Assembly (NCBI RefSeq): GCF_006385575.1
Contig: NZ_CP041040.1
Span: 1,302,001-1,366,000 of the forward strand
Length of the DNA: 64,000 bases
Direction of reading: 5' to 3'
DNA from: Microbacterium foliorum
GTDB taxonomy: Bacteria > Actinomycetota > Actinomycetes > Actinomycetales > Microbacteriaceae
Positions within the stretch are counted from its first letter, which is position 1. Every line of letters starts with the position of its first letter. A program made the position numbers and the translations under genes. The notes below the pieces were generated by a model. That model searched no databases, was not told where the DNA came from, and saw nothing but the letters and a program-made list of their open reading frames with translations. Positions 34,433-42,645 of this stretch are shown piece by piece.

Positions 34433-35844
34433 GGAACCCGCCGGCTTCGCTCGCCGCGCTCGATCACGCGCTCACGTTCGCCCACGCCGACCAGGGGCAC
34501 GGCCTTGATCTTGAAGGTCAGCAGCACCAGCAGCATCCAGCCCCAGAGCATGATGGGCGTCGATTCGGTGAGCCCCTGCACGAGCAGCACGACGGTGAAG
34601 AGACTCGGGAGCAAAGTGATCGACGAGAAGCTGCGGTCGGACTTCAGATCCCAGCGAGGTCGGTCGACCGCGAAGAACCACGAACGCCAGAGCAGACTGA
34701 GGTAGGCGAGCGCCATGAGGACGACACCGACGACGCCGAGCTGCATCAGTACGTCGAGCCACATGTTGTGCGCATGGAAGACGGTGATGCCGTGATCCTC
34801 GATCCACCCGGCGAAGGCCGGGTCGAACGGGACCCAGGGGCTCGAGAAGCCGTTGCCGAAGATCGGGTGCTCGGCTGCACGCGCGAGGACCTGGTCCCAG
34901 ATCTTGTCGGAGCGGCCCGTCAGGTCTGCGCTGCGCCCGAGCAGGGCGAAGAGCGGCTCCCGCAGCAGCCAGACTGCGGCTCCGGCGATCACGGTGCCGC
35001 CGATGGACACCACGTAGAGCCTCGTTCGCGCGCCCGGGTTCTTCGTGCGGCGCATCAGCAGCGCCACGACGAGCACCAGGGCCGCGGCCGCCGCGCACGC
35101 GTATGCGGTGGCCGACCCGGCTCGGAGGAAGAAGTAGACCGCCAGCAGAGTCCAGAGGGCAAGGGTCGTGCGCCACCGCGCGCGGGCGGCGAAGAGCACG
35201 CCGAAGGTGAGGATCGCGAACAGGCAGACGATGGCGAGCACGTTGGAGTTGCCCACGATCCCCTGGATGCGGCCGCCTTCGAGCAGGTTGCCCCTGACCC
35301 AGTACCAGTGCGCATTCATCTCGCCCTCGGGGCGGACGAAGAAGTTCGGCAGGATCGGAGCGCGCACGACGAGAGCGACCCACAGCTCGAGCGCGAGGGA
35401 CAGTCCGAGGATCCACTTGAATGCGGAGGCGAGCGCCCGCACGATCTCCTGCCACGACAACACGTGCACGATGAACAGGGCGTTCACTGTGACGGTCGCG
35501 AGTAGGACCCAGGTGACGACGGTCGCTCCTCGCCACTGCGACCACGCGACGGAGAGCAGGGCCAGCGCGGTGTAGGCGATCGCGGCCCACGGCAGGCGGC
35601 GCCAGGCGAACGCGGCGGGACGGCGACGGGCGACCATCGGCACGCCGATGGCGAGCGTCGCGATCAGGAACGCGATGAGCGTGACGAATGCACCGATCTC
35701 GCCCACGAGGTTGTAGACCGCCGAGTGCGCGAAGGTCGCGAAGAGCACGAGGCCGATGTACCCGCGCAGCAGAAGATGCCCCGTCGACTCACGCTCTGGA
35801 GCGGTGGGCGGGGCGGCGACCGGGTGCTTCGTGTATTGCGCCAT
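34429..35844 (-). CDS. O-antigen ligase / polymerase-type membrane protein (upstream copy)
   Basis: A 471-residue polytopic protein of the same superfamily as its downstream neighbour, with about 12 helices. Signature regions are GGRIQGIVGNSNVLAIVCLF, LTGRSDKIWDQVLARAAEHP, IFGNGFSSPWVPFD and FHAHNMWLDVLMQLGVVGVV, which has the conserved His in HxHN. A short Arg-rich cytoplasmic tail ends the protein. The start ATG 35844 has no ribosome-binding site; TAGCCT lies 7 bp upstream, indicating a leaderless transcript. The two genes are translationally coupled. Tandem copies suggest that one acts as polymerase and the other as ligase, or that each serves a different glycan. Confidence 0.88.
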   Translation of the reverse strand: MAQYTKHPVAAPPTAPERESTGHLLLRGYIGLVLFATFAHSAVYNLVGEIGAFVTLIAFLIATLAIGVPMVARRRPAAFAWRRLPWAAIAYTALALLSVAWSQWRGATVVTWVLLATVTVNALFIVHVLSWQEIVRALASAFKWILGLSLALELWVALVVRAPILPNFFVRPEGEMNAHWYWVRGNLLEGGRIQGIVGNSNVLAIVCLFAILTFGVLFAARARWRTTLALWTLLAVYFFLRAGSATAYACAAAAALVLVVALLMRRTKNPGARTRLYVVSIGGTVIAGAAVWLLREPLFALLGRSADLTGRSDKIWDQVLARAAEHPIFGNGFSSPWVPFDPAFAGWIEDHGITVFHAHNMWLDVLMQLGVVGVVLMALAYLSLLWRSWFFAVDRPRWDLKSDRSFSSITLLPSLFTVVLLVQGLTESTPIMLWGWMLLVLLTFKIKAVPLVGVGERERVIERGERSRRVP

Positions 35845-35851
35845 CGCGTTC

Positions 35852-35857
35852 AGGCTA
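35852..35857 (-). promoter_or_regulatory. Probable leaderless -10 box of the O-antigen ligase pair
   Basis: Minus-strand TAGCCT ends 7 bp before ATG 35844. The 87-bp gap it lies in also carries the divergent manA promoter. Confidence 0.5.
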
Positions 35858-35919
35858 CCGCGCGGAGATCACGACGAACCTGATGCAGTGCGCCGTGGCA
35901 CGGCGAGTTCGCATGCCAA

Positions 35920-35925
35920 TACCCT
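35920..35925 (+). promoter_or_regulatory. Probable leaderless -10 box of manA
   Basis: TACCCT ends 6 bp before ATG 35932 with no Shine-Dalgarno site between. Confidence 0.5.
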
Positions 35926-35931
35926 GGTGAC

Positions 35932-37074
35932 ATGCTGCTCAGCCTTTCGAATGTGCCCCGTGACTACGCCTGGGGCTCGACGACGCTTCTCGCCGACCTG
36001 GAGGGCCGCACCCCTGCGGGCGGCCCTGAGGCGGAGGTGTGGTTCGGCGACCACCCGGGGGACCCTGCGGATGTGCAGGGCGACGGGACGCTCGACGCCG
36101 TCACCGGTGGGTCCCTGCCCTACCTGTTGAAGCTGCTCGCTGCCGCATCGCCGCTGTCGATCCAAGTGCACCCGACCATCGAGCAGGCGAGAGCGGGGTG
36201 GGCGCGGGAGTCGGCGCTCGCCGACACAGACCCGAATCGTAACTATCGCGACGACAACCACAAGCCGGAGCTGATCGTCGCGCTGAGCGATCGTTTCGAG
36301 TCGCTGAGCGGGCTGCGCCCCATCGCCGACACCCTGCGTCTGCTCGACGTGCTGGGGGACAGTGCGGGGGTCGAGGAGATCGCCGCTCGTCTCCGCGGCC
36401 CCGGTGACGTGCTGCGCGACACGATCGGCTGGCTGCTGTCAGGCGAGGCGCAGGCGGTGGTGGATGACATCGTCGGTTCGGTGCACGCGGCCGCAGGCTC
36501 GGCGTCAGGGGAGTGGGCGACCACGATTCGCGGGGTGGCGGCGATCTCGGAGACCTACCCCGGGGACCCCGGTGTGGTCGTCGCGCTCCTCATGAACCAC
36601 GTGGTGCTGCGCAGGGGAGAGGGTGTCTTCCTGCGGGCCGGGCTCCTGCACGCCTACATCGCAGGGCTCGGGGTCGAGATCATGGCGGCGAGCGACAACG
36701 TGCTGCGTGGGGGACTCACTCCCAAGCGCATCGACGTGCCCGAGCTGCTCTCGATCCTCGACACGACGACGGGTGAAGTGCCGGTGCTGCGTCCGGTGGC
36801 TGCGGATGCGGTCACCGAGTACCCGGCCCCTGTCGCCGACTTCTCGCTCCGAAGGATCGAGCTCGACGGCGCGAGCGTCGTGATCGACGTGGACGGACCG
36901 ACCATGGTCCTCGCCACCGCCGGTCGTGTCGCGGTGAGCGGGGCGGACGGCGCTCTGCGCGACGTCCCCGTCGGCAGGGTCGCGTTCGCGACCACCGATG
37001 AGCAGCGCCTGACGATCAGCGGCCGAGGCGAGGCGTTCGTCGCCTCTCCCGGCGATCCTGCCTCTCAAGGGTGA
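35932..37074 (+). CDS. manA: Mannose-6-phosphate isomerase, class I
   Basis: A Zn-dependent cupin enzyme interconverting fructose-6-phosphate and mannose-6-phosphate, which feeds GDP-mannose and glycan synthesis. The 380-residue protein has NVPRDYAWGSTTLLADLEG, PEAEVWFGDHPGDP, PYLLKLLAAASPLSIQVHPT (Zn ligands Gln and His) and RDDNHKPELIVAL (Zn-ligand Glu with the preceding His/Lys). GEGVFLRAGLLHAYIAGLGV supplies the fourth ligand, and MAASDNVLRGGLTPKRIDVP also matches. It is divergent from the ligase pair and precedes whiB, as manA and whiB2 are also near each other in mycobacteria. Confidence 0.95.
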   Translation: MLLSLSNVPRDYAWGSTTLLADLEGRTPAGGPEAEVWFGDHPGDPADVQGDGTLDAVTGGSLPYLLKLLAAASPLSIQVHPTIEQARAGWARESALADTDPNRNYRDDNHKPELIVALSDRFESLSGLRPIADTLRLLDVLGDSAGVEEIAARLRGPGDVLRDTIGWLLSGEAQAVVDDIVGSVHAAAGSASGEWATTIRGVAAISETYPGDPGVVVALLMNHVVLRRGEGVFLRAGLLHAYIAGLGVEIMAASDNVLRGGLTPKRIDVPELLSILDTTTGEVPVLRPVAADAVTEYPAPVADFSLRRIELDGASVVIDVDGPTMVLATAGRVAVSGADGALRDVPVGRVAFATTDEQRLTISGRGEAFVASPGDPASQG

Positions 37075-37152
37075 CCTTCTGAGCGGGGGTGCGACACGCC
37101 GTGCGGAGGTCAAGAACCTTCAAGACCGGATTGAGGGTTTACGATCCGCGAC

Positions 37153-37181
37153 TTGACCGATGCGAATGACACGGGTGTAAT
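37153..37181 (+). promoter_or_regulatory. Candidate sigma-70-type promoter of whiB
   Basis: TTGACC at 37153-37158 and TGTAAT at 37176-37181 are separated by 17 bp. The start codon is ~50 bp downstream with its own ribosome-binding site, so unlike many neighbours this gene has a 5' leader. The 158-bp gap 37075-37232 holds nothing else I can identify. Confidence 0.5.
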
Positions 37182-37232
37182 TAGTTGAGCACGGCCCGCC
37201 GAGGGGGCGGAATTTAGGGGTTGGAGAGCGAG

Positions 37233-37550
37233 ATGACGGGTTACCGTTCAGACGTACCGGAGAACTGGTTCGTCGATCCGATCAACCTCGGTGTCCCCGG
37301 GGTTCGGAAGATCGAGGCCGACGACGACAACGCTCTGGCGTGGCAGAGCGACGCGCTCTGCTCGCAGACCGATCCCGAGGCCTTCTTCCCCGAGAAGGGC
37401 GGATCCACCCGCGACGCCAAGAGGATCTGCACATCGTGCGACGTCCGCGGCGAGTGCCTCGAGTACGCGCTCAACAACGACGAGCGCTTCGGGATCTGGG
37501 GCGGCCTCTCCGAGCGCGAGCGCCGCAAGCTCAAGCGTCGCGCGAGCTGA
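37233..37550 (+). CDS. whiB: WhiB-family iron-sulfur transcriptional regulator (WhiB2/WhmD type)
   Basis: A 105-residue regulator with the four cysteines that bind the [4Fe-4S] cluster: C43, C66, C69 and C75, in the WhiB pattern C-x22-C-x2-C-x5-C. The GIWGG turn at 87-91 and the basic SERERRKLKRRA tail that contacts DNA or sigma factor are both present. ALCSQTDPEAFFPEKGGSTR is nearly diagnostic of the WhiB/WhmD subgroup that controls septation and sporulation-related division in actinomycetes. GGAGAG lies 6 bp before ATG 37233. It is transcribed alone and followed by a hairpin. Confidence 0.95.
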   Translation: MTGYRSDVPENWFVDPINLGVPGVRKIEADDDNALAWQSDALCSQTDPEAFFPEKGGSTRDAKRICTSCDVRGECLEYALNNDERFGIWGGLSERERRKLKRRAS

Positions 37551-37561
37551 TCGCGGCCACG

Positions 37562-37581
37562 CCGAGGCGGGTATGCCTCGG
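37562..37581 (+). terminator. Hairpin after whiB
   Basis: CCGAGGC pairs with GCCTCGG (7 bp) around a GGGTAT loop, 11 bp after the whiB stop. No U-tract. Confidence 0.55.
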
Positions 37582-37597
37582 ACTCCCGCCGCGCGCT

Positions 37598-37603
37598 TAG
37601 GCT
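37598..37603 (+). promoter_or_regulatory. Probable -10 box of the giant glycosyltransferase-like gene
   Basis: TAGGCT ends 9 bp before ATG 37613, so any leader would be only 2-3 nt. Confidence 0.4.
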
Positions 37604-37612
37604 GACCAGGTC

Positions 37613-40600
37613 ATGCCAGCCCGAGTTCATGCAATCATCGTCGCGCGCCCCGGTTCTTCCGCCCGCGCGCAGCTGCTCCGCACACTCGATGCGTTGCGCT
37701 CCCAAACCGCACCCCCAGCCGCCATCACCCTGGTGATGTGCGGCGATGCGGCCTCGGCTCGCGAGAGCGAGGCCATCGCCAGCTCTGTCGAAGGCATCAT
37801 CCAGGCGCGCGGAAGCACGTCCTTCGCCGACGCTGTCGAACTGGCCAGACCCCGCATCCTCGAGGGAAGCGCTGTCTGGTTGCTCGCACATGACACCGCG
37901 CCTCACGAGCGCGCTCTTGAGCGCCTGGTCGGAACCCTCGAACGCTCGCCGTCTGCGGCGATCGTGGCACCGAAGCTCGTGCAGACGGACAACGATCGCG
38001 AGATCGTCTCCCTCGGGGTCAGCATGACGACGCTCGGGCGTGCCGTCGAGCTGGCCGGCGGTGAGCTGGATCAGGGGCAGCACGACGGCAGCGACGACGC
38101 GCTGGGCGCAGACATCCGCGGCATGCTGATCCGCGGCGAGGTCCGCGACGCGCTGCGGCCGGATCCGGCCCTCGCCGGTGCGGACCTGGGGCTCGATCTC
38201 GGAGTCCGCGCCAGGCTGGGCGGCGGACGCGTGGTGCTCGCGCCGTCGGCGAGGGTGTCGGTCTCGCCGGATGGGCCGGCGGCGCTGCCGACCGCTCGAG
38301 GCAGGCGCGCGTTCGTGACCAGGCTTGCGCAGCTGCACCGGCGGCTCGCCTACGCTCCGGCGATCGCCGTGCCGCTGCATTGGTTGAGCCTGCTCCCGCT
38401 CGCGCTCTGGCGATCGCTGACCGATCTGGTCAGCAAGCGGCCGGAGGCGGTGGCTCCCGAGTGGGCAGCTGCTGTCACGGCGATGTTCCGCTTCGGTGCG
38501 ATCGCTCGGTCTCGTGCGCGCATCCGTTCGTTCCGCACATCGAGCTGGTCGAGCATCGCGCCGCTGCGGGTGAGCAGTTCCGATCTGCGTCGACGACTCG
38601 ACGACGGCCATGGCAGCGAGGGCGGAGCTGCCAGTGAACTCCGATTCTTCTCCGGCGGCGGCGCCTGGGCTGTTCTCGGCGCACTCGTGGTCAGCCTGGC
38701 GACCTTCACCACGATCGTCGCGTGGCCGGTGCTCGGCGGCGGGGCCCTGCTTCCGCTGCGCGAGACGGTCGGAGCGCTCTGGAGCGACGCCGCTTGGGGG
38801 CTGCGAGGTCTCGGAGTCGACGTCGTGGGTCCCGCTGATCCGTTCGCCGGCGTGCTCGCCGTGCTCGGCTCGCTCTGGCCGGGTGCCCCCTCGTTCTCCC
38901 TCGTGCTGCTCTGGGTGCTGGCGCTGCCTCTCGCTGTGCTCGGCGGCTGGTTCGCCGCCACGCGTGTGACCGATCGCGCGGGCTTGCGCATCTTCGCCGG
39001 GATCGTGTGGGCGCTCGCGCCGACGTTCCTGACCGCGCTGGTCGACGGCCGTCCGGCAGGTGTGCTGGTGCACCTCCTCCTGCCGTGGCTCTTCCACGCA
39101 GCGGCCGTGGCTCACCGTTCGTGGGGTGCGGCGGGAGCCGCCTCCATCCTGTTCGCCGCAGTGGCGGCGTGCGCGCCGTCGCTGGCCCCGGCGCTTCTGC
39201 TGCTGTGGGTCGTGGCGCTCGGCATCACTCTCGCGGGGGCACGGATCCGCGGGGCCGTCCGCCTGCTCTGGGTGCCCGTTCCTGCGGTCGCCCTCTTCGC
39301 TCCGCTCGTGCTCTGGCAGCTCAGCAACGGAGACGTCCTCGCGGTGCTCGCGGATCCCGGTTCGGTCTGGAACGGCCCGCAGGCGACAGCCGATGCGGCC
39401 GGCAGACTCGCTCTGGCCACGGGGTTCCCCAGCGCAGACATGGCGGGATGGGCCTCGTGGCTCGGCGTCGAACTCACACCCTGGGTCGGCGTGCTGCTGG
39501 CCCCGCTGGCGCTTCTCGCTCTCGCATCGTCGGTCGCACCGCGCTGGCGAGCGGGCATCACGCTTCTGGTCGTCGCGCTCTCGGGCCTCGCCACTGCCTT
39601 CCTCGCGGTCGGCATCGCAGTGTCCTTCGCCCAGGGAGTGCCTGTGGCGATCTGGCCCGGCTCGGGTCTCAGTCTCGCCTGGATCGGCGTCACGGGAGCC
39701 GCTCTCGTGACTCTCGACACCGCGCTGTCGATGCCACGGGTGCGCGTCGTCAGCGCAGCGGTCGCCGCCCTCTCGATCGCGGTCTGCGCGGTTCCGGCGC
39801 TCGCCGCATTCCACTCGGATTCCTCCCACTCGGATTCCTCCGAACTCCGCGACGGCCCTGCGTCGACGCTTCCGGCGTACGTCGCCGCACAGGCGGGCGC
39901 TGATCGTCAGATCGGCACACTCGTGCTCACCCCCCAGAACGACGGAGGTCTCGCGACCGAGGTCGCATGGGGTGGAAGCGAGACGCTGAGCGCTCAGACG
40001 ACGATTCTGTCTACGGCGACGGAGCTGCGCGGGGCCGACCTCACGACACTGGCGGTCGACCTGCTCTCGGCACGGGATTTCGATGCGGCCGATGAGCTGG
40101 GCAAGACGGGGATCTCCTACGTCCTCGTCGCTCAGGTCTCCGGCGAAGAATCCGATCGCGCCCGCTCTCTGCGCACAGCGGCCGTGACGTCGCTCGACCA
40201 GCGCGCCGGATTCGTCCAGGCCGGTTCCACCGACCGCGGTGTGCTCTACAGGCTCGAGGCCGATGCATCTCCGCGCACGCCACTGTCCTCGGCTCAGCAG
40301 GCCACGGCCCGCCTGGTGATCACGACCCAGCTCGTGCTCGTTCTCGCCGCGCTGCTGCTGTCGGTGCCGACGCGTGCGTCGCGACGAGCGGCCCGCGCCA
40401 AGTCTCGAATCGTGGGACGTGCGCCGGAAGAGCCGCTCGTGCTGCCGCGACACCCCGAGGACCGCGACGGCCCCGAGGGCACCGAGGACCGTGAGGATCC
40501 CCGTGCGTCACGGGAGGATGCCGGAGATCCTGCGGCCGACGGGAAGGCGGGCGATGGATCCGCGGACGCACAGAAGACCGATGCGCCCGTGGAGACCGGC

Positions 40601-40726
40601 TCATCGAGCGGTCCGCACCAGGATGCTGAGATCGGCCCCGGCGACGCCGTCGATGATCCCGACCATGCCGCGGGCGCGACGGATCAGGTCGATCGGGGCT
40701 TCGAACAGGACGAAAGGGAGCGATGA
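37613..40726 (+). CDS. Giant membrane protein with N-terminal GT2-like domain
   Basis: A 1037-residue protein. Residues 1-~230 resemble a family 2 glycosyltransferase (VHAIIVARPGSSARAQLLRT; AVWLLAHDTAPHERALERLV; IVAPKLVQTDN), but the usual DXD is reduced to AHDTAP. Residues ~245-850 contain a dozen or more membrane helices. Residues ~735-910 include a large extracytoplasmic loop with HSDSSHSDSS. The C-terminal ~100 residues are a highly charged, disordered cytoplasmic tail rich in Asp/Glu/Arg. Its stop overlaps the DUF5719 gene as ATGA. This pair next to whiB is a recurrent actinobacterial arrangement; the sugar and acceptor are unknown. Confidence 0.85.
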   Translation: MPARVHAIIVARPGSSARAQLLRTLDALRSQTAPPAAITLVMCGDAASARESEAIASSVEGIIQARGSTSFADAVELARPRILEGSAVWLLAHDTAPHERALERLVGTLERSPSAAIVAPKLVQTDNDREIVSLGVSMTTLGRAVELAGGELDQGQHDGSDDALGADIRGMLIRGEVRDALRPDPALAGADLGLDLGVRARLGGGRVVLAPSARVSVSPDGPAALPTARGRRAFVTRLAQLHRRLAYAPAIAVPLHWLSLLPLALWRSLTDLVSKRPEAVAPEWAAAVTAMFRFGAIARSRARIRSFRTSSWSSIAPLRVSSSDLRRRLDDGHGSEGGAASELRFFSGGGAWAVLGALVVSLATFTTIVAWPVLGGGALLPLRETVGALWSDAAWGLRGLGVDVVGPADPFAGVLAVLGSLWPGAPSFSLVLLWVLALPLAVLGGWFAATRVTDRAGLRIFAGIVWALAPTFLTALVDGRPAGVLVHLLLPWLFHAAAVAHRSWGAAGAASILFAAVAACAPSLAPALLLLWVVALGITLAGARIRGAVRLLWVPVPAVALFAPLVLWQLSNGDVLAVLADPGSVWNGPQATADAAGRLALATGFPSADMAGWASWLGVELTPWVGVLLAPLALLALASSVAPRWRAGITLLVVALSGLATAFLAVGIAVSFAQGVPVAIWPGSGLSLAWIGVTGAALVTLDTALSMPRVRVVSAAVAALSIAVCAVPALAAFHSDSSHSDSSELRDGPASTLPAYVAAQAGADRQIGTLVLTPQNDGGLATEVAWGGSETLSAQTTILSTATELRGADLTTLAVDLLSARDFDAADELGKTGISYVLVAQVSGEESDRARSLRTAAVTSLDQRAGFVQAGSTDRGVLYRLEADASPRTPLSSAQQATARLVITTQLVLVLAALLLSVPTRASRRAARAKSRIVGRAPEEPLVLPRHPEDRDGPEGTEDREDPRASREDAGDPAADGKAGDGSADAQKTDAPVETGSSSGPHQDAEIGPGDAVDDPDHAAGATDQVDRGFEQDERER
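39811..39840 (+). repeat. Perfect 15-bp tandem duplication inside the giant glycosyltransferase-like gene
   Basis: CCACTCGGATTCCTC occurs twice head to tail (39811-39825, 39826-39840). Being a multiple of three, it duplicates HSDSS in frame within a predicted extracytoplasmic loop. Confidence 0.95.
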
Positions 40727-42108
40727 TGGCCGGTAACCGTGCATTCCGGGTGGCGGCCACCGGCGCTCGCGTGCTGACAGGCGCCGTCGTGGCGGGGGCG
40801 TGCGTCGTCGGCGTCGTGTTCGGCGTCACCGCGGCCTGGCCGACAGTCGTCCACGAGCCTGCTCAGGCACAGGTAACGCCCATTCCGGGCGACACCGTGC
40901 TCGTGTGCAACGGAGACCTCCGCGCAGTCGGACGTGATCCGTCCAACCCTCTGGAGATGGTGTCGGCGGCATCGCCCGCGCTGACTGTCGAGGGCTCGTC
41001 GGGCCGACCGGAGTCGAGCCCGCTGCCCGCGAGGGACCTCGCTGACGGTGGATCCGCTCAGCGCCTCGTCGGCACCGTCGACGCACGCCAAGCGCCGCTG
41101 CTCGGCGCGACGGAATCCGCCAGCCTGGCAGAGGAGGATCTGTCCGGCCTCGCCGCGGCTCCCTGTCGTCCTGCGAGCATCGAATCGTGGCTCGTGGGCG
41201 GAACGGTCGCCACCGGGACAGAAGATCTCGTCGTTCTCACGAATCCGGGCGTCGTGCCTTCCACGGTGGCGCTCGGAGTGTACGGGTCGGTGCGGGCATC
41301 GAGCACCGTGATCGTCCCCGCGGAATCGCAGATCGCGCTCCCGCTGACATCGATCGCCGCCGGTTCGGACTTTCCGATCGTCAAGGTGACCGCGACGGGC
41401 GCCCCGGTGCGCGCAGTGCTGCAGTCGTCCCTCACCCGAACGCTCGATCCCGCGGGGATCGATCTGCAGGATGCCGTGCCCGCTGCGCAGCGTCAGCCGG
41501 TGCTTCCGGGCATCGAGGTCTTCGAGAACCAGGGCGACAACGCCGACATGGCGGTCCTGCGTCTGATGTCGCCCGAGGTCGATTCCGCAGCCGTGGTGCG
41601 GGTCAGCGAGGTCGGATCTTCGACGATCGTCGACGAGTTCGCGGTTCCGCTCACCGCCGATGTGCCGACGGAGCTCTCACTGTCGGCGCTCGCGCCGGGG
41701 AGCTACACGATGAGCATCGAGTCCGACAACCCCGTGCTCGCCGGCGTGAGACAGCAGGACGTCGCCGGGCCACAGGACGACTTCGCCTGGGTCACACCGG
41801 CCCCGGAGCTCGAGGATGACGTATACGTGGCTGTTCCCTCCGGGCCGAACCCCCGCCTCGTGCTCGTCAACGGCGAGGATGCCGACGCGGTGGTGCAGGT
41901 CGCAACCGCGGCGGGGGGAGACCCGATCGACGTCACCGTGCCCGCGGGTTCCTCCGCATCGGTCGATGTGGAGCCGCGCACCGTCTACTCGATGTCGACG
42001 TCGGCACCCGTGCACGCGTCAGTCACGATGAACGGGCCTGGTCAGCTCGCCGCGTGGCCCGTCTGGCCCGCGATGGGGGCGCAGCAGAGCATCACGGTCT
42101 ATCCGTGA
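40723..42108 (+). CDS. DUF5719 secreted/membrane-anchored protein
   Basis: A 461-residue protein. Residues ~8-40 are hydrophobic (ARVLTGAVVAGACVVGVVFG), acting as a signal or anchor, and the rest is a beta-rich extracytoplasmic region with repeated segments of the type VPAESQIALPLTSIAAGSDF and VPAGSSASVDVEPRTVYSM. This fits two or more Ig-like domains. I assign DUF5719 from its position directly after the large GT2-like gene and from overall pattern. Its start overlaps the preceding stop. A role as a periplasmic partner of the membrane glycosyltransferase is inferred from the constant pairing. A convergent terminator hairpin follows. Confidence 0.8.
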   Translation: MMAGNRAFRVAATGARVLTGAVVAGACVVGVVFGVTAAWPTVVHEPAQAQVTPIPGDTVLVCNGDLRAVGRDPSNPLEMVSAASPALTVEGSSGRPESSPLPARDLADGGSAQRLVGTVDARQAPLLGATESASLAEEDLSGLAAAPCRPASIESWLVGGTVATGTEDLVVLTNPGVVPSTVALGVYGSVRASSTVIVPAESQIALPLTSIAAGSDFPIVKVTATGAPVRAVLQSSLTRTLDPAGIDLQDAVPAAQRQPVLPGIEVFENQGDNADMAVLRLMSPEVDSAAVVRVSEVGSSTIVDEFAVPLTADVPTELSLSALAPGSYTMSIESDNPVLAGVRQQDVAGPQDDFAWVTPAPELEDDVYVAVPSGPNPRLVLVNGEDADAVVQVATAAGGDPIDVTVPAGSSASVDVEPRTVYSMSTSAPVHASVTMNGPGQLAAWPVWPAMGAQQSITVYP

Positions 42109-42116
42109 CGACGGGT

Positions 42117-42135
42117 CGGTGAGGGCGGATCACCG
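42117..42135. terminator. Bidirectional hairpin between the DUF5719 and metallopeptidase-family genes
   Basis: CGGTGA and TCACCG form a 6-bp stem with a 7-base loop between convergent stops at 42108 and 42139. Confidence 0.5.
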
Positions 42136-42138
42136 GAA

Positions 42139-42564
42139 TCAGTGGTCGTGACCGCCGAGGTCCCAGGGTTCGCGGCCGACGTACTCCGCCGCGGCTCTGA
42201 AGACGGCGCTCTCGATGGCCATCCTCCGGTGAGCGCCGTCGTCGTGGCCTGGCGGCAGCAGTCGCTCGATCGGAAGCCGGAAGAGCACGATCCGCGCCTT
42301 CTCATGATCGAGATGCCAGCGTGGCACCTCGTCCGTCGCATCGAAGGCCGGCATGGCGCCGATCTCGAACCGCACCTCCTGCAGCTCCGGCCACGTGCCG
42401 CGGAGGAACTCCACAGCAGTGCCGACGGTCAGATCGAATCGGTCGATGCGTCCGTCGAGAGGGGCGAGTGGAGGGCGAACGACCTCGCTGCGTCCGAGGC
42501 GTCCGTGGCGTCCGTGCCTGGCCCCGCGTCGGGGTGCGTCGGAGGTGCGGGGACGGCGGGGCAT
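42139..42564 (-). CDS. Metallopeptidase-family protein of the Rv3259 type, lacking HExxH
   Basis: A 141-residue protein with an Arg-rich N-terminus (~1-30), then RFDLTVGTAVEFLRGTWPEL, VRFEIGAMPAFDATDEVPRW, and KARIVLFRLPIERLLPPGHD. The C-terminal helix RRMAIESAVFRAAAEYVGRE follows. The pattern matches the mycobacterial Rv3259 group, classed with zincin-like metallopeptidases. At the place of the HExxH zinc motif only IESAVF is found, so peptidase activity is doubtful. Location between whiB and DUF3499 equals the mycobacterial order. TAGACT lies 6 bp before ATG 42564, with no ribosome-binding site. Confidence 0.75.
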   Translation of the reverse strand: MPRRPRTSDAPRRGARHGRHGRLGRSEVVRPPLAPLDGRIDRFDLTVGTAVEFLRGTWPELQEVRFEIGAMPAFDATDEVPRWHLDHEKARIVLFRLPIERLLPPGHDDGAHRRMAIESAVFRAAAEYVGREPWDLGGHDH

Positions 42565-42570
42565 AGCGAA

Positions 42571-42576
42571 AGTCTA
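42571..42576 (-). promoter_or_regulatory. Probable leaderless -10 box of the metallopeptidase-family gene
   Basis: Minus-strand TAGACT ends 6 bp before ATG 42564. Confidence 0.45.
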
Positions 42577-42632
42577 GGCCGAGTCTGCCGACCGGGGCGG
42601 CGCGGCATCCGCTCGTCCGGAGAACCTGGACG

Positions 42633-42638
42633 TAGCCT
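42633..42638 (+). promoter_or_regulatory. Probable leaderless -10 box of the DUF3499 gene
   Basis: TAGCCT ends 7 bp before ATG 42646, with no Shine-Dalgarno site. Confidence 0.5.
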
Positions 42639-42645
42639 GGCGTGA

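Noticed and set aside
37241..40453. A very long open frame (about 1070 codons) on the minus strand opposite whiB and the giant glycosyltransferase-like gene
   Set aside because: Its translation is Arg/Glu/His-rich without any domain, typical of the antisense frame of high-GC genes; the plus strand has clear WhiB and membrane-protein signatures.
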